A stretch of DNA of 64,000 nt from Herbinix sp. (GCA_029240245.1 JARBTJ010000012.1:1-64000), one strand, 5' to 3'; positions 44,794-53,075 are shown, counted from the stretch's first letter. Made by a program: numbers and translations. The notes: generated from the letters alone by a model not told the origin.

Positions 44794-47478
44794 ATGAGAA
44801 AAAGAGCAATTTGGAAAGATTTTTTCATGGAAATAAGGACGAGCTTAAGCCGTTTTTTATCTATATTTCTAATTGTAGCACTTGGGGTTGCTTTCTTTAC
44901 CGGAATACGCGCTACCAATCCGGATATGAGATTAACAGCGGATTCTTATTTTGATGACAGTAGACTTATGGATATCCGGGTTGTCAGTACTATGGGTATT
45001 ACCGAAGAGGATGTTAATGCGATCCGAGGACTTACAGGAGTAGAAGATGCCGAACCAATATTTACTACACATGTAGTATGTGAAAATGATCATAACGAAA
45101 TTGTTATTGAGATCATGTCAAATACAGAAAGAACCAATAAAATTAATGTAGTGGAGGGGAGGCTTCCTGAAAATGGACAGGAGGTATTGGTGGAGCAAAG
45201 CTTCCTTAATTCTGCAGGAGTTAACATCGGTGATAAGATTAAGCTGAAGTCCGGAACCGACGCTGATTTATCTGATACTTTGGCGGAAGAGGAATTTACG
45301 ATTGTCGGTATTGGTACCACCGCTTATTACATGTCCTTTCAACGCGGAAGTACTGAAATCGGAACCGGAGAAGTAGATAGCTATATCGTTGTGCTTCCTG
45401 AGGTATTTGTATCCGAGGTTTATTCCGGAGTGAACCTAGTGGTATCAGGAGCAAAGGATTTAATTGCTTTCTCTGAGGGTTATGACGAAAAAGTAGATGA
45501 GACAGCGGATTTGATCAAGGGTATTGCAAAGCAGCAATGCCAAGACAGATATTTAGGAATATATAAGGAAGCTTCTGCGAAGATAGAAGAAGCCAAAGAT
45601 GAGCTTAATAAGAAGAGGGAGGAGGCAAAACAAAAAAGTATTGATGCAGAAAACTCTTTATTCCTATTAAATTTAAATGATATGGAATTACAGACAGCCA
45701 TTCAAAATATAAACGATGAAATGAAAAAAGCGGAAGAGGAATTTCAAAAAGCAGAGAATAAAATAAAAGTTTCGGAAATTGAAATATCGAAATTAGAAGC
45801 CCCGGTCTGGTATGTTTTAGATAGGGGAAGTATCGAAGCTTATGCAGAATATGAGCAGAATGCGGACCGAATCGGAGCAATCGGAGAGGTTTTTCCGGCA
45901 ATATTTTTTCTGGTGGCTGCTTTAATCAGTCTAACTACCATGACCAGAATGGTGGAGGAACAAAGAACACAGATCGGAACGTTGAAGGCCCTGGGGTATA
46001 TAAAAACATCAATCGCAGCCAAATATATTCTTTATGCTCTGTTAGCAACCCTGGGAGGAAGTATTGCCGGAGCTCTTATTGGTTCAAAGGTATTACCGAT
46101 GGTTATCATAACGGCATATAAAATCCTTTACCGGAATATTCCGAAGGTAATTGCACCTTTTAATACCTATTACGCATCGCTTGCTACGATACTTGCTGTC
46201 TTTTGTGTGGAAGCAGCTACTTTCTTATCCTGCTTTAAAGAGCTGGCGGCAAAACCGGCGGAGTTAATGAGACCAACTGCCCCGAAAAACGGAAAGAGGG
46301 TTGTTATGGAACGAATCCCTTGGATCTGGAATCGACTCACCTTTACCTGGAAGGCTACGATCCGTAATCTAATTCGATATAAAAAACGGTTTTTTATGAC
46401 GATTTTCGGAATCGGTGGTTGTATGGCCTTATTATTGGTGGGCTTTGGATTAAAGGATTCTATTTTTGTGATTTATACCAGACAATTCGATGAGATCATG
46501 CCTTATGATGCGACTGTAAGTATTGATCAAGAGGCTGATCCAATACAGATTGCAGAGCTTGATCATGTATTAAAATCTAGTGCGACAATTATATCCTTTT
46601 TAAATGTATTTGATCATAAGGTAGATATCAGCTTTCATGGGAAAGTAAAAAGCATCAATATGATTGTTCCGTCGGATTCTGAAAAAATGGAAGATTTCAT
46701 CGTCTTTCGAGACCGTGTCGGGCACAAACCTTATGAGTTATCGGAGGATGGTGTCATAATAACGGAACAGATTGCCGGATCACTGGGTATGAAACCAGGG
46801 GATATGATCACAATCAAAAAGGGAGACGAGACAGTTAATGCGAAAGTAGCTGCCATTGTAGAAAATTATATGAGTCATTATGTGTATATGGATTCCGGTA
46901 TGTACCAGAAACTGTTTTTGGTGGAACCGGAGTACAATGAATATTTTCTACTGTTTCCGGATTCCGATTCAGAAGGAGAGTTAAGTATAGGTAATCAATT
47001 ACTGGGATTAGAAGCAGCTTCCGGTATCTTTTACATCAGTTATTTCAAAAACTTATTAGATAATATGCTTGTAAGCTTGAATATTGTTGTATGGGTACTG
47101 ATTATAGCAGCCGGAGCATTAGCCTTTGTCGTGTTATATAACTTAAATAATATCAATATCAATGAGCGCAGGAGAGAGCTTGCAACCATTAAGGTGCTGG
47201 GGTTTTATGATAACGAATTAGCGAAGTATGTATACCGTGAAAATATGATACTTACTATCTTTGGATCCCTATTTGGAATCCTGTTTGGAATCGTTTTGCA
47301 CCGATATGTTATTACAACCGTCGAAATAGAGATGGTCATGTTCGGACGTACCATAGACTTCTCCAGTTACCTTTACAGCATCCTGTTAACCTTTTTATTC
47401 TCTGCCTTCGTAAACTTTATGATGTTTTTTAAATTAAAAAAAATCGATATGATAGAGTCCCTAAAAAGTGTGGAATAG
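44794..47478 (+). CDS. FtsX-domain ABC transporter permease
   Basis: Large permease of 894 aa with two FtsX/MacB-type modules. TM1 is at about 19-40, followed by an extracellular domain (about 50-250), a coiled coil (about 255-335, highly charged EAKDELNKKREEAKQKS), then three helices (about 368-390, 415-440, 460-480), a second extracellular domain after a helix at about 540, and three final helices. Members often exceed 1000 aa with long coiled coils; here the coil is short. The substrate is unknown. A bidirectional hairpin follows at 47531-47561. Confidence 0.94.
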   Translation: MRKRAIWKDFFMEIRTSLSRFLSIFLIVALGVAFFTGIRATNPDMRLTADSYFDDSRLMDIRVVSTMGITEEDVNAIRGLTGVEDAEPIFTTHVVCENDHNEIVIEIMSNTERTNKINVVEGRLPENGQEVLVEQSFLNSAGVNIGDKIKLKSGTDADLSDTLAEEEFTIVGIGTTAYYMSFQRGSTEIGTGEVDSYIVVLPEVFVSEVYSGVNLVVSGAKDLIAFSEGYDEKVDETADLIKGIAKQQCQDRYLGIYKEASAKIEEAKDELNKKREEAKQKSIDAENSLFLLNLNDMELQTAIQNINDEMKKAEEEFQKAENKIKVSEIEISKLEAPVWYVLDRGSIEAYAEYEQNADRIGAIGEVFPAIFFLVAALISLTTMTRMVEEQRTQIGTLKALGYIKTSIAAKYILYALLATLGGSIAGALIGSKVLPMVIITAYKILYRNIPKVIAPFNTYYASLATILAVFCVEAATFLSCFKELAAKPAELMRPTAPKNGKRVVMERIPWIWNRLTFTWKATIRNLIRYKKRFFMTIFGIGGCMALLLVGFGLKDSIFVIYTRQFDEIMPYDATVSIDQEADPIQIAELDHVLKSSATIISFLNVFDHKVDISFHGKVKSINMIVPSDSEKMEDFIVFRDRVGHKPYELSEDGVIITEQIAGSLGMKPGDMITIKKGDETVNAKVAAIVENYMSHYVYMDSGMYQKLFLVEPEYNEYFLLFPDSDSEGELSIGNQLLGLEAASGIFYISYFKNLLDNMLVSLNIVVWVLIIAAGALAFVVLYNLNNININERRRELATIKVLGFYDNELAKYVYRENMILTIFGSLFGILFGIVLHRYVITTVEIEMVMFGRTIDFSSYLYSILLTFLFSAFVNFMMFFKLKKIDMIESLKSVE

Positions 47479-47530
47479 GAGTAAATCCTTATAGAAAAGA
47501 CTGATAAATATAACATTCGATATACAAAAA

Positions 47531-47561
47531 GATCAGGAGATATCAATAACATCTCCTGATC
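47531..47561. terminator. Hairpin, terminator for the minus-strand GNAT gene
   Basis: GATCAGGAGAT/ATCTCCTGATC with a 9-base loop. On the minus strand five T follow directly, on the plus strand only ATATTAATG, so it fits the GNAT gene best but may also stop the permease transcript. Confidence 0.8.
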
Positions 47562-47628
47562 ATATTAATGTAATTGCTGTATTATGAATCAAGCAATTAT
47601 ACTTGCAATACGGTACTGACTTTATCCT

Positions 47629-47901
47629 TTATGCCAGCAAATCCCTGTTCTCCGGATGCTCCTCAAACCATTTGACAGCATAGCTGCAGGAAAGCTTAGC
47701 CTTTAGGTTATTCTCCCGAAGTTGTGTTACGGCTTCTTCCATTAGCTTACCGGCAATTCCCTGACCGCGCAGGGAGGAATCCACATAGGTATGGTCAATA
47801 TTTACAACATTTTCACTTACCTTTGGGAAGGTAACTACTGCGATCATATGCTTCTCGTCATTTTCTAAATAAATCTTATTTACATCATGGATGAAATTCA
47901 T
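47629..47901 (-). CDS. Short GNAT-type N-acetyltransferase (YjdJ/NATD1-like)
   Basis: Minimal GCN5-related acetyltransferase of 90 aa. HTYVDSSLRGQGIAGKLMEEAVTQLRE contains the acetyl-CoA pyrophosphate loop (R-G-Q-G-I-A), with the conserved C-terminal Y-A-x-x-W-F-x-x-H-P-E (SYAVKWFEEHPE), which is the hallmark of this compact family. Substrate unknown. Single-gene unit on the minus strand; AAAGGCAGGGTT ribosome-binding region. Confidence 0.9.
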   Translation of the reverse strand: MNFIHDVNKIYLENDEKHMIAVVTFPKVSENVVNIDHTYVDSSLRGQGIAGKLMEEAVTQLRENNLKAKLSCSYAVKWFEEHPENRDLLA

Positions 47902-47942
47902 TTTAAACCCTGCCTTTCTTTCATAAATATAGCAACAAGATG

Positions 47943-48057
47943 AAATGTCAAAAGCACCTGCGGTGCTTTCCGGCTACAATATATATTGTTAATGCAAGCT
48001 AGCTCGCATATTAATATAATTGTAGCTGGTAATGTGTGTAGTACCTTTTGACAATTT
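47943..48057. repeat. Long imperfect palindrome (MITE-like), family B
   Basis: About 115 bases folding into one long hairpin: arms AAATGTCAAAAGCAC (47943-47957) and GTACCTTTTGACAATTT (48041-48057) imperfectly pair, then CGGCTACAAT/ATTGTAGCTG pair at ten of eleven, then AT-rich arms, with AGCTAGCT at the tip. Left arm also contains the AAAAGC...GTGCTTT hairpin of 16360 and right arm shares GTA(G)CACCTTTTGACA with 34-70 and 48250. The remaining gap up to 48343 contains the next inverted repeat and a terminator, no gene. Confidence 0.75.
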
Positions 48058-48191
48058 ACTCAACATGATTATACTATATCATAATTTAAAACAGTATAAC
48101 ACAAAATAATGGATTAGAAAATTACAATTCCAAAAAATATGCTGAAATCGTATAGAGCAAACGTATAGTGCGTATAGAGTTTATAAACCAA

Positions 48192-48292
48192 TTTTATTTC
48201 ATAGGACGCATTTATTATGAAAGATAAACAATGTATTAATAGGTATGAAAAGTACGTAGCACCTTTTGACACTTTAACCCTATGAAATAAAA
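48192..48292. repeat. 101-base block bounded by a 14-bp inverted repeat
   Basis: TTTTATTTCATAGG at 48192-48205 is exactly repeated inverted at 48279-48292. Inside, 48250-48275 carries the family B end (GTACGTAGCACCTTTTGACACTTTAA). Could be a second, smaller mobile cassette or the decayed end of one. The right arm doubles as the T-run of the ferredoxin terminator on the minus strand. Confidence 0.6.
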
Positions 48293-48334
48293 AAGAGATC
48301 ATGACTGCTACCGATGATAGCAGAAAATGATCTC
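48285..48334 (-). terminator. Terminator of the ferredoxin gene
   Basis: Reading the minus strand: GAGATCAT stem with inner CTGCTA/TAGCAG, then six T and ATTTC. It lies 10 bases beyond the ferredoxin stop codon. Confidence 0.88.
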
Positions 48335-48343
48335 AGCTTAAAT

Positions 48344-48535
48344 TTATTCCGTAAGATCGATGACACTGACAGGGCAGCCATCTCTGGCTTCTTCAGCTCT
48401 TTCCAGACAATTTTCCGGTATATCACCCTCGATTGCCTGAGAAACATCATTTTCATTGTAGGTAAAAACCTCCGGACATACATCGATGCATAAACCACAG
48501 CTAATGCAGCCGTCTTGGTCAACTGATGCTTTCAT
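48344..48535 (-). CDS. Ferredoxin, single [4Fe-4S], Desulfovibrio gigas type
   Basis: Small electron carrier of 63 aa. Cys at 10, 13, 16 (CISCGLC) and 54 (GCPVSVI) bind one cluster; Cys 20 and 43 are placed as the disulfide pair found in this ferredoxin group (CxxCxxCxxxCP... C ...CP). Ends IDLTE as usual. Likely partner of PFOR or of redox enzymes elsewhere. Good ribosome-binding site (AAAGGAG on the minus strand); own terminator. Confidence 0.95.
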   Translation of the reverse strand: MKASVDQDGCISCGLCIDVCPEVFTYNENDVSQAIEGDIPENCLERAEEARDGCPVSVIDLTE

Positions 48536-48563
48536 GGGAATACTCCTTTCTATTTACAATTAT

Positions 48564-48639
48564 GGAAGGTGTTTGCGAAGCAATAAGTAGTATATGCTGA
48601 TTGCGCAATTTATACAGAATATGAGTTTCGCAATTACCT
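48564..48639 (+). repeat. MITE-like element, family A copy 1
   Basis: 76-base element starting GGAAGGTGTTTGCGAAGC and ending AGTTTCGCAATTACC; the ends are inverted repeats (TTGCGAA/TTCGCAA core). A second copy in inverse orientation lies at 53010-53075. The ends match closely (AAGGYGTTTGCGAARCAATA and AGTTTCGCAATTRCC plus ATACAGAATAT just inside) while the middle differs. Flanked by TTTACAATTAT and TTTACAGTTAT, which look like a target-site duplication of about 11 bases. Confidence 0.82.
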
Positions 48640-48765
48640 TTTACAGTTATTGATTTGAAATATAAACTCACCAATAATATGAGACTTATTCCAATCAAAA
48701 AAGAACTTCACGTATTATTATAGGAGGAATATTGGATTTTATACCTGCAACATTGTTTTCCTTCA

Positions 48766-48794
48766 TTGACATATCGGTGAGGAACCGCTAAAAT
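48766..48794 (+). promoter_or_regulatory. Promoter of the flavin reductase gene
   Basis: TTGACA (48766-48771), 17 bases, TAAAAT (48789-48794); start near 48801, 30 bases before the ATG. Confidence 0.85.
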
Positions 48795-48830
48795 TGGAAT
48801 TCAAATAAACAAGACAAAGGAGTAGATGGA

Positions 48831-49397
48831 ATGGAAAAGGAGTTTTGGAGACCCGGTAATATGTTGTACCCTATTCCGGCAGTGATGGTCAGCTGTGCGG
48901 ATGAGAAACATAAGCCCAATATAATAACGGTAGCATGGGCCGGAACCGTTTGCAGTAGTCCTTCTATGGTGTCGGTATCCATTCGGAAGGAACGCTATTC
49001 CTATGATATTATTAAATCCAGCAGAGAATTTGTTGTTAATCTGGTAACTAAGGATCTGGTATATAAAGCTGATTATTGCGGTGTAAAATCGGGCAGAGAG
49101 GTAGATAAATTTAAAGAGATGAATCTGACACCGGTGATGGGAAAAATGACGTTTGCTCCGTTAATAGACGAAAGTCCTGTAAATATAGAATGTAAATTGA
49201 AAGAAATTATACCGCTTGGAAGCCATGATATGTTTCTGGGTGAAGTGGAAAGTGTTGTGGTGGATAAAAAATATATGGATTCTGCCGGTAAATTTCATTT
49301 GAATAAATCTGGTTTAATCGTATATTCCCACGGCGAATATTATGGACTGGGAGAACTGTTGGGGAAATTCGGTTATTCGGTAAAAAAGAAGAAGTAA
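48831..49397 (+). CDS. Flavin reductase family protein (flavoredoxin-like)
   Basis: FMN-binding split-barrel protein of 188 aa. RPGNMLYPIPAVMVSCADEKHKPNIITVAWAGTVCSSPSMVSVSIRKERYSYDII shows the family's N-terminal strand pattern and PPMVSVSIR-like cofactor loop, and EFVVNL and SPVNIECKL follow as usual. Members transfer electrons in anaerobes or serve as NAD(P)H:flavin reductases. Monocistronic: promoter at 48766 and terminator at 49406. AAAGGAG ribosome-binding site eight bases from the ATG. Confidence 0.93.
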   Translation: MEKEFWRPGNMLYPIPAVMVSCADEKHKPNIITVAWAGTVCSSPSMVSVSIRKERYSYDIIKSSREFVVNLVTKDLVYKADYCGVKSGREVDKFKEMNLTPVMGKMTFAPLIDESPVNIECKLKEIIPLGSHDMFLGEVESVVVDKKYMDSAGKFHLNKSGLIVYSHGEYYGLGELLGKFGYSVKKKK

Positions 49398-49405
49398 TCA
49401 AAAAT

Positions 49406-49453
49406 GGACCCTCCACAGGATGAAAACAACCATCTGTGTGGAAAGTCCTTTTT
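49406..49453 (+). terminator. Terminator after the flavin reductase gene
   Basis: GGAC..TCCACAGATG-type stem with CATCTGTGTGGA..GTCC around a short A-rich loop, then five T. It ends one base before the convergent phosphoesterase gene. Confidence 0.88.
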
Positions 49454-49454
49454 A

Positions 49455-50393
49455 TTATTTTTTGTTCTTTCTCATATATTTAAAATATTCTTCCAGACTT
49501 ACAGGCTGTTCTAAAATTTCGCGACCAACATAAAGCGTACGGTCCGGTTTCGTCATCAATGCCCATTTTACCAAAGTGATCATCCCGTTTCGAATTTCTA
49601 AGGCGGTAATACACCTGGGATGAACACAGCTTCCATCATTAAAATAGAGGGGTTCCCCCGGCTTTGGGAAAACAGCACGATGGGTATGACCTGCTATCAC
49701 AAGTTGATTTTCCTGTTCCGCCCATTCCATAATCTTTTTCTCTATATTTCCTTTAATGCGGTTATTCTTCGCAGCACTGGTAGGATCTCTAATTCCCATT
49801 AACTCCAGTGGTCTCCATACATAACGTACTAAAAAACGAGCCAGTTTCCAGAGAGTACTGTTTAAAAAATCACCTTGATGTCCGTGTACTAAGAACAACA
49901 TATCATTGGAGGTCCAATGCTTTAATATAATACCTTCGGTTATTTTGATTCCTGGGAAAAGAGGAAGCATGGAATGGATACTGTCGCAATAAAAGGCCGA
50001 GCATTTTGTCTTTGTATACTTTGGATCTTTTTTGATGATATCGTGATTTCCGAATAGCATATGAAGCCGGCCTTCTTTGTAAAGAAGGGACATGAGCCAA
50101 TATGCATCACTGTGTGTATGAATGATATCCTGTATATTACGATTTTCCCATAATTCGTCCCCGTCACCTAATTCGATATAAGTATACCCACTTTCATAAT
50201 AATAGGACAAAGCGGCGAAAAACAGATTCTGGTTATTAGAAAAATTATCTCCCCAACTGCCATCTCCACGATGGCAGTCGCTCATAATGACAAATCGGGA
50301 GGACTCGTCAAAAGGTATCACCTTGGAGGAGGCAAGGGCCTTTGATAAACGTTTTGAAGCTGACATAACCTCACAACCTTCCGTTTGTTCCAT
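49455..50393 (-). CDS. Calcineurin-like metallophosphoesterase
   Basis: Binuclear-metal phosphoesterase of 312 aa with all core motifs: D-x-H in MSDCHRGDG (about 39-46), GDGDE (about 78), GNHD (about 118), HGH in VHGHQGD (about 186) and GHTHR (about 247). It resembles UDP-2,3-diacylglucosamine-pyrophosphatase-like or Ser/Thr phosphatase-like groups but substrate is unclear. Its first ATG overlaps the stop codon of the DUF4474 gene (TAATG), implying translational coupling; an internal ATG at 50366 (MSASKR) behind GAGG is possible as the true start. Confidence 0.9.
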   Translation of the reverse strand: MEQTEGCEVMSASKRLSKALASSKVIPFDESSRFVIMSDCHRGDGSWGDNFSNNQNLFFAALSYYYESGYTYIELGDGDELWENRNIQDIIHTHSDAYWLMSLLYKEGRLHMLFGNHDIIKKDPKYTKTKCSAFYCDSIHSMLPLFPGIKITEGIILKHWTSNDMLFLVHGHQGDFLNSTLWKLARFLVRYVWRPLELMGIRDPTSAAKNNRIKGNIEKKIMEWAEQENQLVIAGHTHRAVFPKPGEPLYFNDGSCVHPRCITALEIRNGMITLVKWALMTKPDRTLYVGREILEQPVSLEEYFKYMRKNKK

Positions 50394-51424
50394 TATTTTA
50401 AATGTGATTTCAAAGTACTATAGGCATCATATACTGCTTTGGGTTTACCCATATGGAGTATCTGATTATACATAGTCGGGGATTCCTTACGTACTATTAC
50501 CAATTTATCCAGTGTTTCGCTATAAGATTCCGTAAGTTGGTTATAGGCATCACATAAGGATTCATTGTTACGCTGCATAATAAAGTCTGTAAATGCTGTT
50601 CTGGTCAGAGGTTGTGAAGTATGAGGCTTGGAATATCGAATATATACCTTTTTACCTTGAATCGCATATTCATTTTCTTTGTATCCGGCCTTTTGCAGTG
50701 CATATAAGAAAGCATAGGCCATTTGTCTGTCAAGTAACTCCAGAGTAATATCCATGGAAAGCTCGGAAGGATTGGTGAATTCACCAAGCTTAAAGCCGGT
50801 TAACCACCAATGATAGTCCGATCTGGTAAACAAAATATTGCCGTTTTTACGAAGTACAAAGGACATATTGATGCGATCTTCATCTTTAACGCAAAAATAG
50901 AACGTACCGTTAAAAATACCAGGAATATTTATATCAGGACCTGTTGTATAGTAAATACCGACTTCTCCACCGGTGGTCATTCCGTATTGACCTTTCCAAA
51001 ATTCGATCAACCATTTTTTACCATTATATTCAAAACGTATGGGTTCGCAATCTATAATCATGCTTAAGGCTGCACTTGCTTCGTCATAAAGTCTGCAATA
51101 GCCCAGCTGCCGCTGCCAGGGATTCATGATGGAGAGAAAAATATCCTCATAGGGTTCGTAGGCAAAACCAAACGCATTTAAATCACGATTTAATTCCTCA
51201 ATCCTTTCGGCATCATTTCCGATAATATCATATACCGGACGTATTACTTCTCCTTTCTTTTTCCCTTTTTTCTTCTTGACAAATATCCTGGAAACAATGG
51301 ATACTATGACAATTATGATAATACCAAGGGTGATGAAAATAGCACTGTATTGGAAAAAGAAGGCCCAAAAGGCAGTCGCAGTCATCAAGCTGTAAATCAG
51401 ATTCTGGGTTAGTAGAAATAACAT
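50393..51424 (-). CDS. DUF4474-type membrane-anchored protein
   Basis: Protein of 343 aa with two close membrane helices (about 1-22 and 25-50), a lysine-rich linker (KKKKGKKKGE) and a soluble domain. KKWLIEFWKGQYGMTTGGEVGIYYT, EDRINMSFVLRKNG and HWWLTGFKLGEFTNPSELSMDI fit the DUF4474 domain, as I remember it. Function unknown. Start 51424 has AAAGGAGTGG five bases upstream; two ATGs farther upstream lack one. Forms a two-gene unit with the downstream phosphoesterase, overlapping by one base. Confidence 0.75.
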   Translation of the reverse strand: MLFLLTQNLIYSLMTATAFWAFFFQYSAIFITLGIIIIVIVSIVSRIFVKKKKGKKKGEVIRPVYDIIGNDAERIEELNRDLNAFGFAYEPYEDIFLSIMNPWQRQLGYCRLYDEASAALSMIIDCEPIRFEYNGKKWLIEFWKGQYGMTTGGEVGIYYTTGPDINIPGIFNGTFYFCVKDEDRINMSFVLRKNGNILFTRSDYHWWLTGFKLGEFTNPSELSMDITLELLDRQMAYAFLYALQKAGYKENEYAIQGKKVYIRYSKPHTSQPLTRTAFTDFIMQRNNESLCDAYNQLTESYSETLDKLVIVRKESPTMYNQILHMGKPKAVYDAYSTLKSHLK

Positions 51425-51576
51425 AAAATCCACTCCTTTCATTATGTTATATATCATCATATTCCGGTACCGTTTCGGTTGTTCAATGCTTCGTTGATAC
51501 AGACAAAATAATATTGGGATGAATTTACTAACTTAAATTGACCCTCCAGAGTTTGTAAAGTTAACTTAGAATACGG

Positions 51577-51604
51577 TTGACATACATTTTCAATGAGATA
51601 TAAT
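51577..51604 (+). promoter_or_regulatory. Promoter of the Mrp/NBP35 gene
   Basis: TTGACA (51577-51582), 16 bases, TATAAT (51599-51604); start near 51611, giving a 52-base leader. Confidence 0.85.
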
Positions 51605-51662
51605 AACTTCGAAGATAGATGAATGGATAACATTAAATTAGTAAAGTAAGGAGAGCAAAAAA

Positions 51663-52490
51663 ATGAGTGAATGTAGCAGTAATTGCAACACCTGTAGTTC
51701 AAATTGTGCAGATAGAAAAGAAACGAAAAATGAATTTTCGGTACAAGCGCATGAAATGAGCTGTATTAAAAAGGTGATTGGTGTCGTTAGCGGAAAAGGC
51801 GGCGTGGGTAAATCCCTGGTTACCTCTTTGATGGCTGTCACGATGAATCGGAGAGGATTTCATAGTGCCATATTAGATGCTGATATTACGGGACCTTCGA
51901 TTCCGAAGGCATTTGGACTAAATAAGAAAGCAACGGGTAATGAGCTTGGGTTATTTCCGGTGAAGAGTAACACGGGAATTGATATCATGTCCATCAATTT
52001 ATTACTGAACAATGAAACAGATCCTGTAGTCTGGAGAGGTCCGATCATTGCAGGTACTGTAAAACAATTCTGGTCCGATGTAATATGGAATGATGTGGAT
52101 TTTATGTTTGTTGATATGCCGCCGGGAACAGGGGATGTGCCGTTAACCGTATTCCAATCACTTCCGGTGGATGGTATTATTATTGTTACTTCACCGCAGG
52201 AGCTGGTTTCCATGATTGTGGGAAAAGCGGTGAAAATGGCAGAATTAATGAACATACCCATCTTAGGGCTTGTTGAAAATATGTCATATTTCCAATGTCC
52301 CGACTGCGATAAAAAATATCCTGTTTTCGGTGAAAGCCATCTGGAGGAGATTGCGAAAGCTCATAATATCGAACAGACAGCAAGGCTGCCGATTAATCCG
52401 AAATTAGCAGCAGCCTGTGACAAAGGTATGATAGAATTGTTTGAAGGGGATTGGGTGGATTCCTTGGCAGACACATTAGAAAAGCTATAA
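51663..52490 (+). CDS. Mrp/NBP35-family iron-sulfur carrier ATPase
   Basis: P-loop ATPase of 275 aa that assembles or carries [4Fe-4S] clusters. N-terminal Cys motif C4-C8-C11-C15 (CSSNCNTCSSNC) is like eukaryotic NBP35, the deviant Walker A GKGGVGKS is at 44-51, DADITGPSIPKAFG and DMPPGTGDVPLT follow, and the cluster-bridging CPDC is at 212-215. Both Cys sets are intact, so a functional carrier is likely. Own promoter at 51577; the next gene has its own promoter too. Confidence 0.95.
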   Translation: MSECSSNCNTCSSNCADRKETKNEFSVQAHEMSCIKKVIGVVSGKGGVGKSLVTSLMAVTMNRRGFHSAILDADITGPSIPKAFGLNKKATGNELGLFPVKSNTGIDIMSINLLLNNETDPVVWRGPIIAGTVKQFWSDVIWNDVDFMFVDMPPGTGDVPLTVFQSLPVDGIIIVTSPQELVSMIVGKAVKMAELMNIPILGLVENMSYFQCPDCDKKYPVFGESHLEEIAKAHNIEQTARLPINPKLAAACDKGMIELFEGDWVDSLADTLEKL

Positions 52491-52517
52491 ATTGATACTA
52501 TAATGAAAAGCTGATGC

Positions 52518-52546
52518 TTGACATCATTTACGGTATCGCTTATTAT
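52518..52546 (+). promoter_or_regulatory. Promoter of the NusG-domain-II gene
   Basis: TTGACA (52518-52523), 17 bases, TATTAT (52541-52546); start near 52553. Confidence 0.8.
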
Positions 52547-52598
52547 TTGAATATTATCAAAAACATCACGCTGTAAGAACAGGTTAAAAGGAGAAAAC

Positions 52599-52967
52599 GT
52601 GATTAAAAAAAATGATTTGATTTTAATAGGCGCCGTAATTATTTTGGGGTTAGGAATTATATTTTTTATCAATGTAACGAAAACAGAGGGAAGCAAGGTG
52701 CTGATCACCATTGATGGGAAAGAATATGATACGTTTCCCTTAGATGAAGATACCACATTCACCGTGGAACTGGATAACGGTGAATATAATACCTTTGTGA
52801 TTAAGGATGGACAGGTTGATATGACGGAGGCGAGCTGCCCGGATAAGGTGTGTGTCAGACATAAGGAAATCCATTATAACAACGAGACGATTGTCTGCCT
52901 CCCAAACAATGTGGTTCTTCAGATTATTGGCGGCGAGGAAGATGAAATCGATGCAATTGCCAAATAA
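52599..52967 (+). CDS. NusG domain II-containing membrane-anchored protein
   Basis: Protein of 122 aa starting at GTG behind AAAAGGAG. A single N-terminal membrane helix (about 6-25) is followed by an extracellular beta-domain: VLITIDGKEYDTFPLDEDTTFTV, MTEASCPDKVCVRHKEI and TIVCLPNNVVLQI fit NusG_II (PF07009-type) with the paired Cys of SCPDKVC and a later C in IVCLPN. Such genes usually sit beside the Gx transporter gene, as here. Probable link to respiratory or quinone/flavin membrane complexes; the function is not established. Confidence 0.88.
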   Translation: MIKKNDLILIGAVIILGLGIIFFINVTKTEGSKVLITIDGKEYDTFPLDEDTTFTVELDNGEYNTFVIKDGQVDMTEASCPDKVCVRHKEIHYNNETIVCLPNNVVLQIIGGEEDEIDAIAK

Positions 52968-52973
52968 AATTAC

Positions 52974-53001
52974 AGTGTCAAAAGCACCTTTTGCACTTTA
53001 A
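52974..53001. repeat. Hairpin repeat, family B partial copy
   Basis: AGTGTCAAAAGCACC followed by TTTTGCACTTTAA; matches both halves of the element at 34-70 except for a deletion of the centre. It directly abuts the direct repeat that flanks the family A element. Confidence 0.65.
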
Positions 53002-53009
53002 TCCAATTA

Positions 53010-53075
53010 TGGCAATTGCGAAACTTATATTCTGTATGTGCAATTGCAAAAACTATATTGTTTCGCAAACGCCTT
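53010..53075 (-). repeat. MITE-like element, family A copy 2
   Basis: 66 bases in opposite orientation to copy 1, with the same ends and an internal region about ten bases shorter. It is bracketed by perfect 14-base direct repeats CTTTAATCCAATTA (52996-53009 and 53076-53089), the expected footprint of an insertion, although the length is more than typical for a transposase. The insertion sits between the NusG_II and Gx transporter genes, which are normally adjacent, leaving the ribosome-binding site of the latter. Confidence 0.85.

Noticed and set aside
48192-48292. Complete insertion sequence
   Set aside because: Only 101 bases with no reading frame; at most a non-autonomous remnant.
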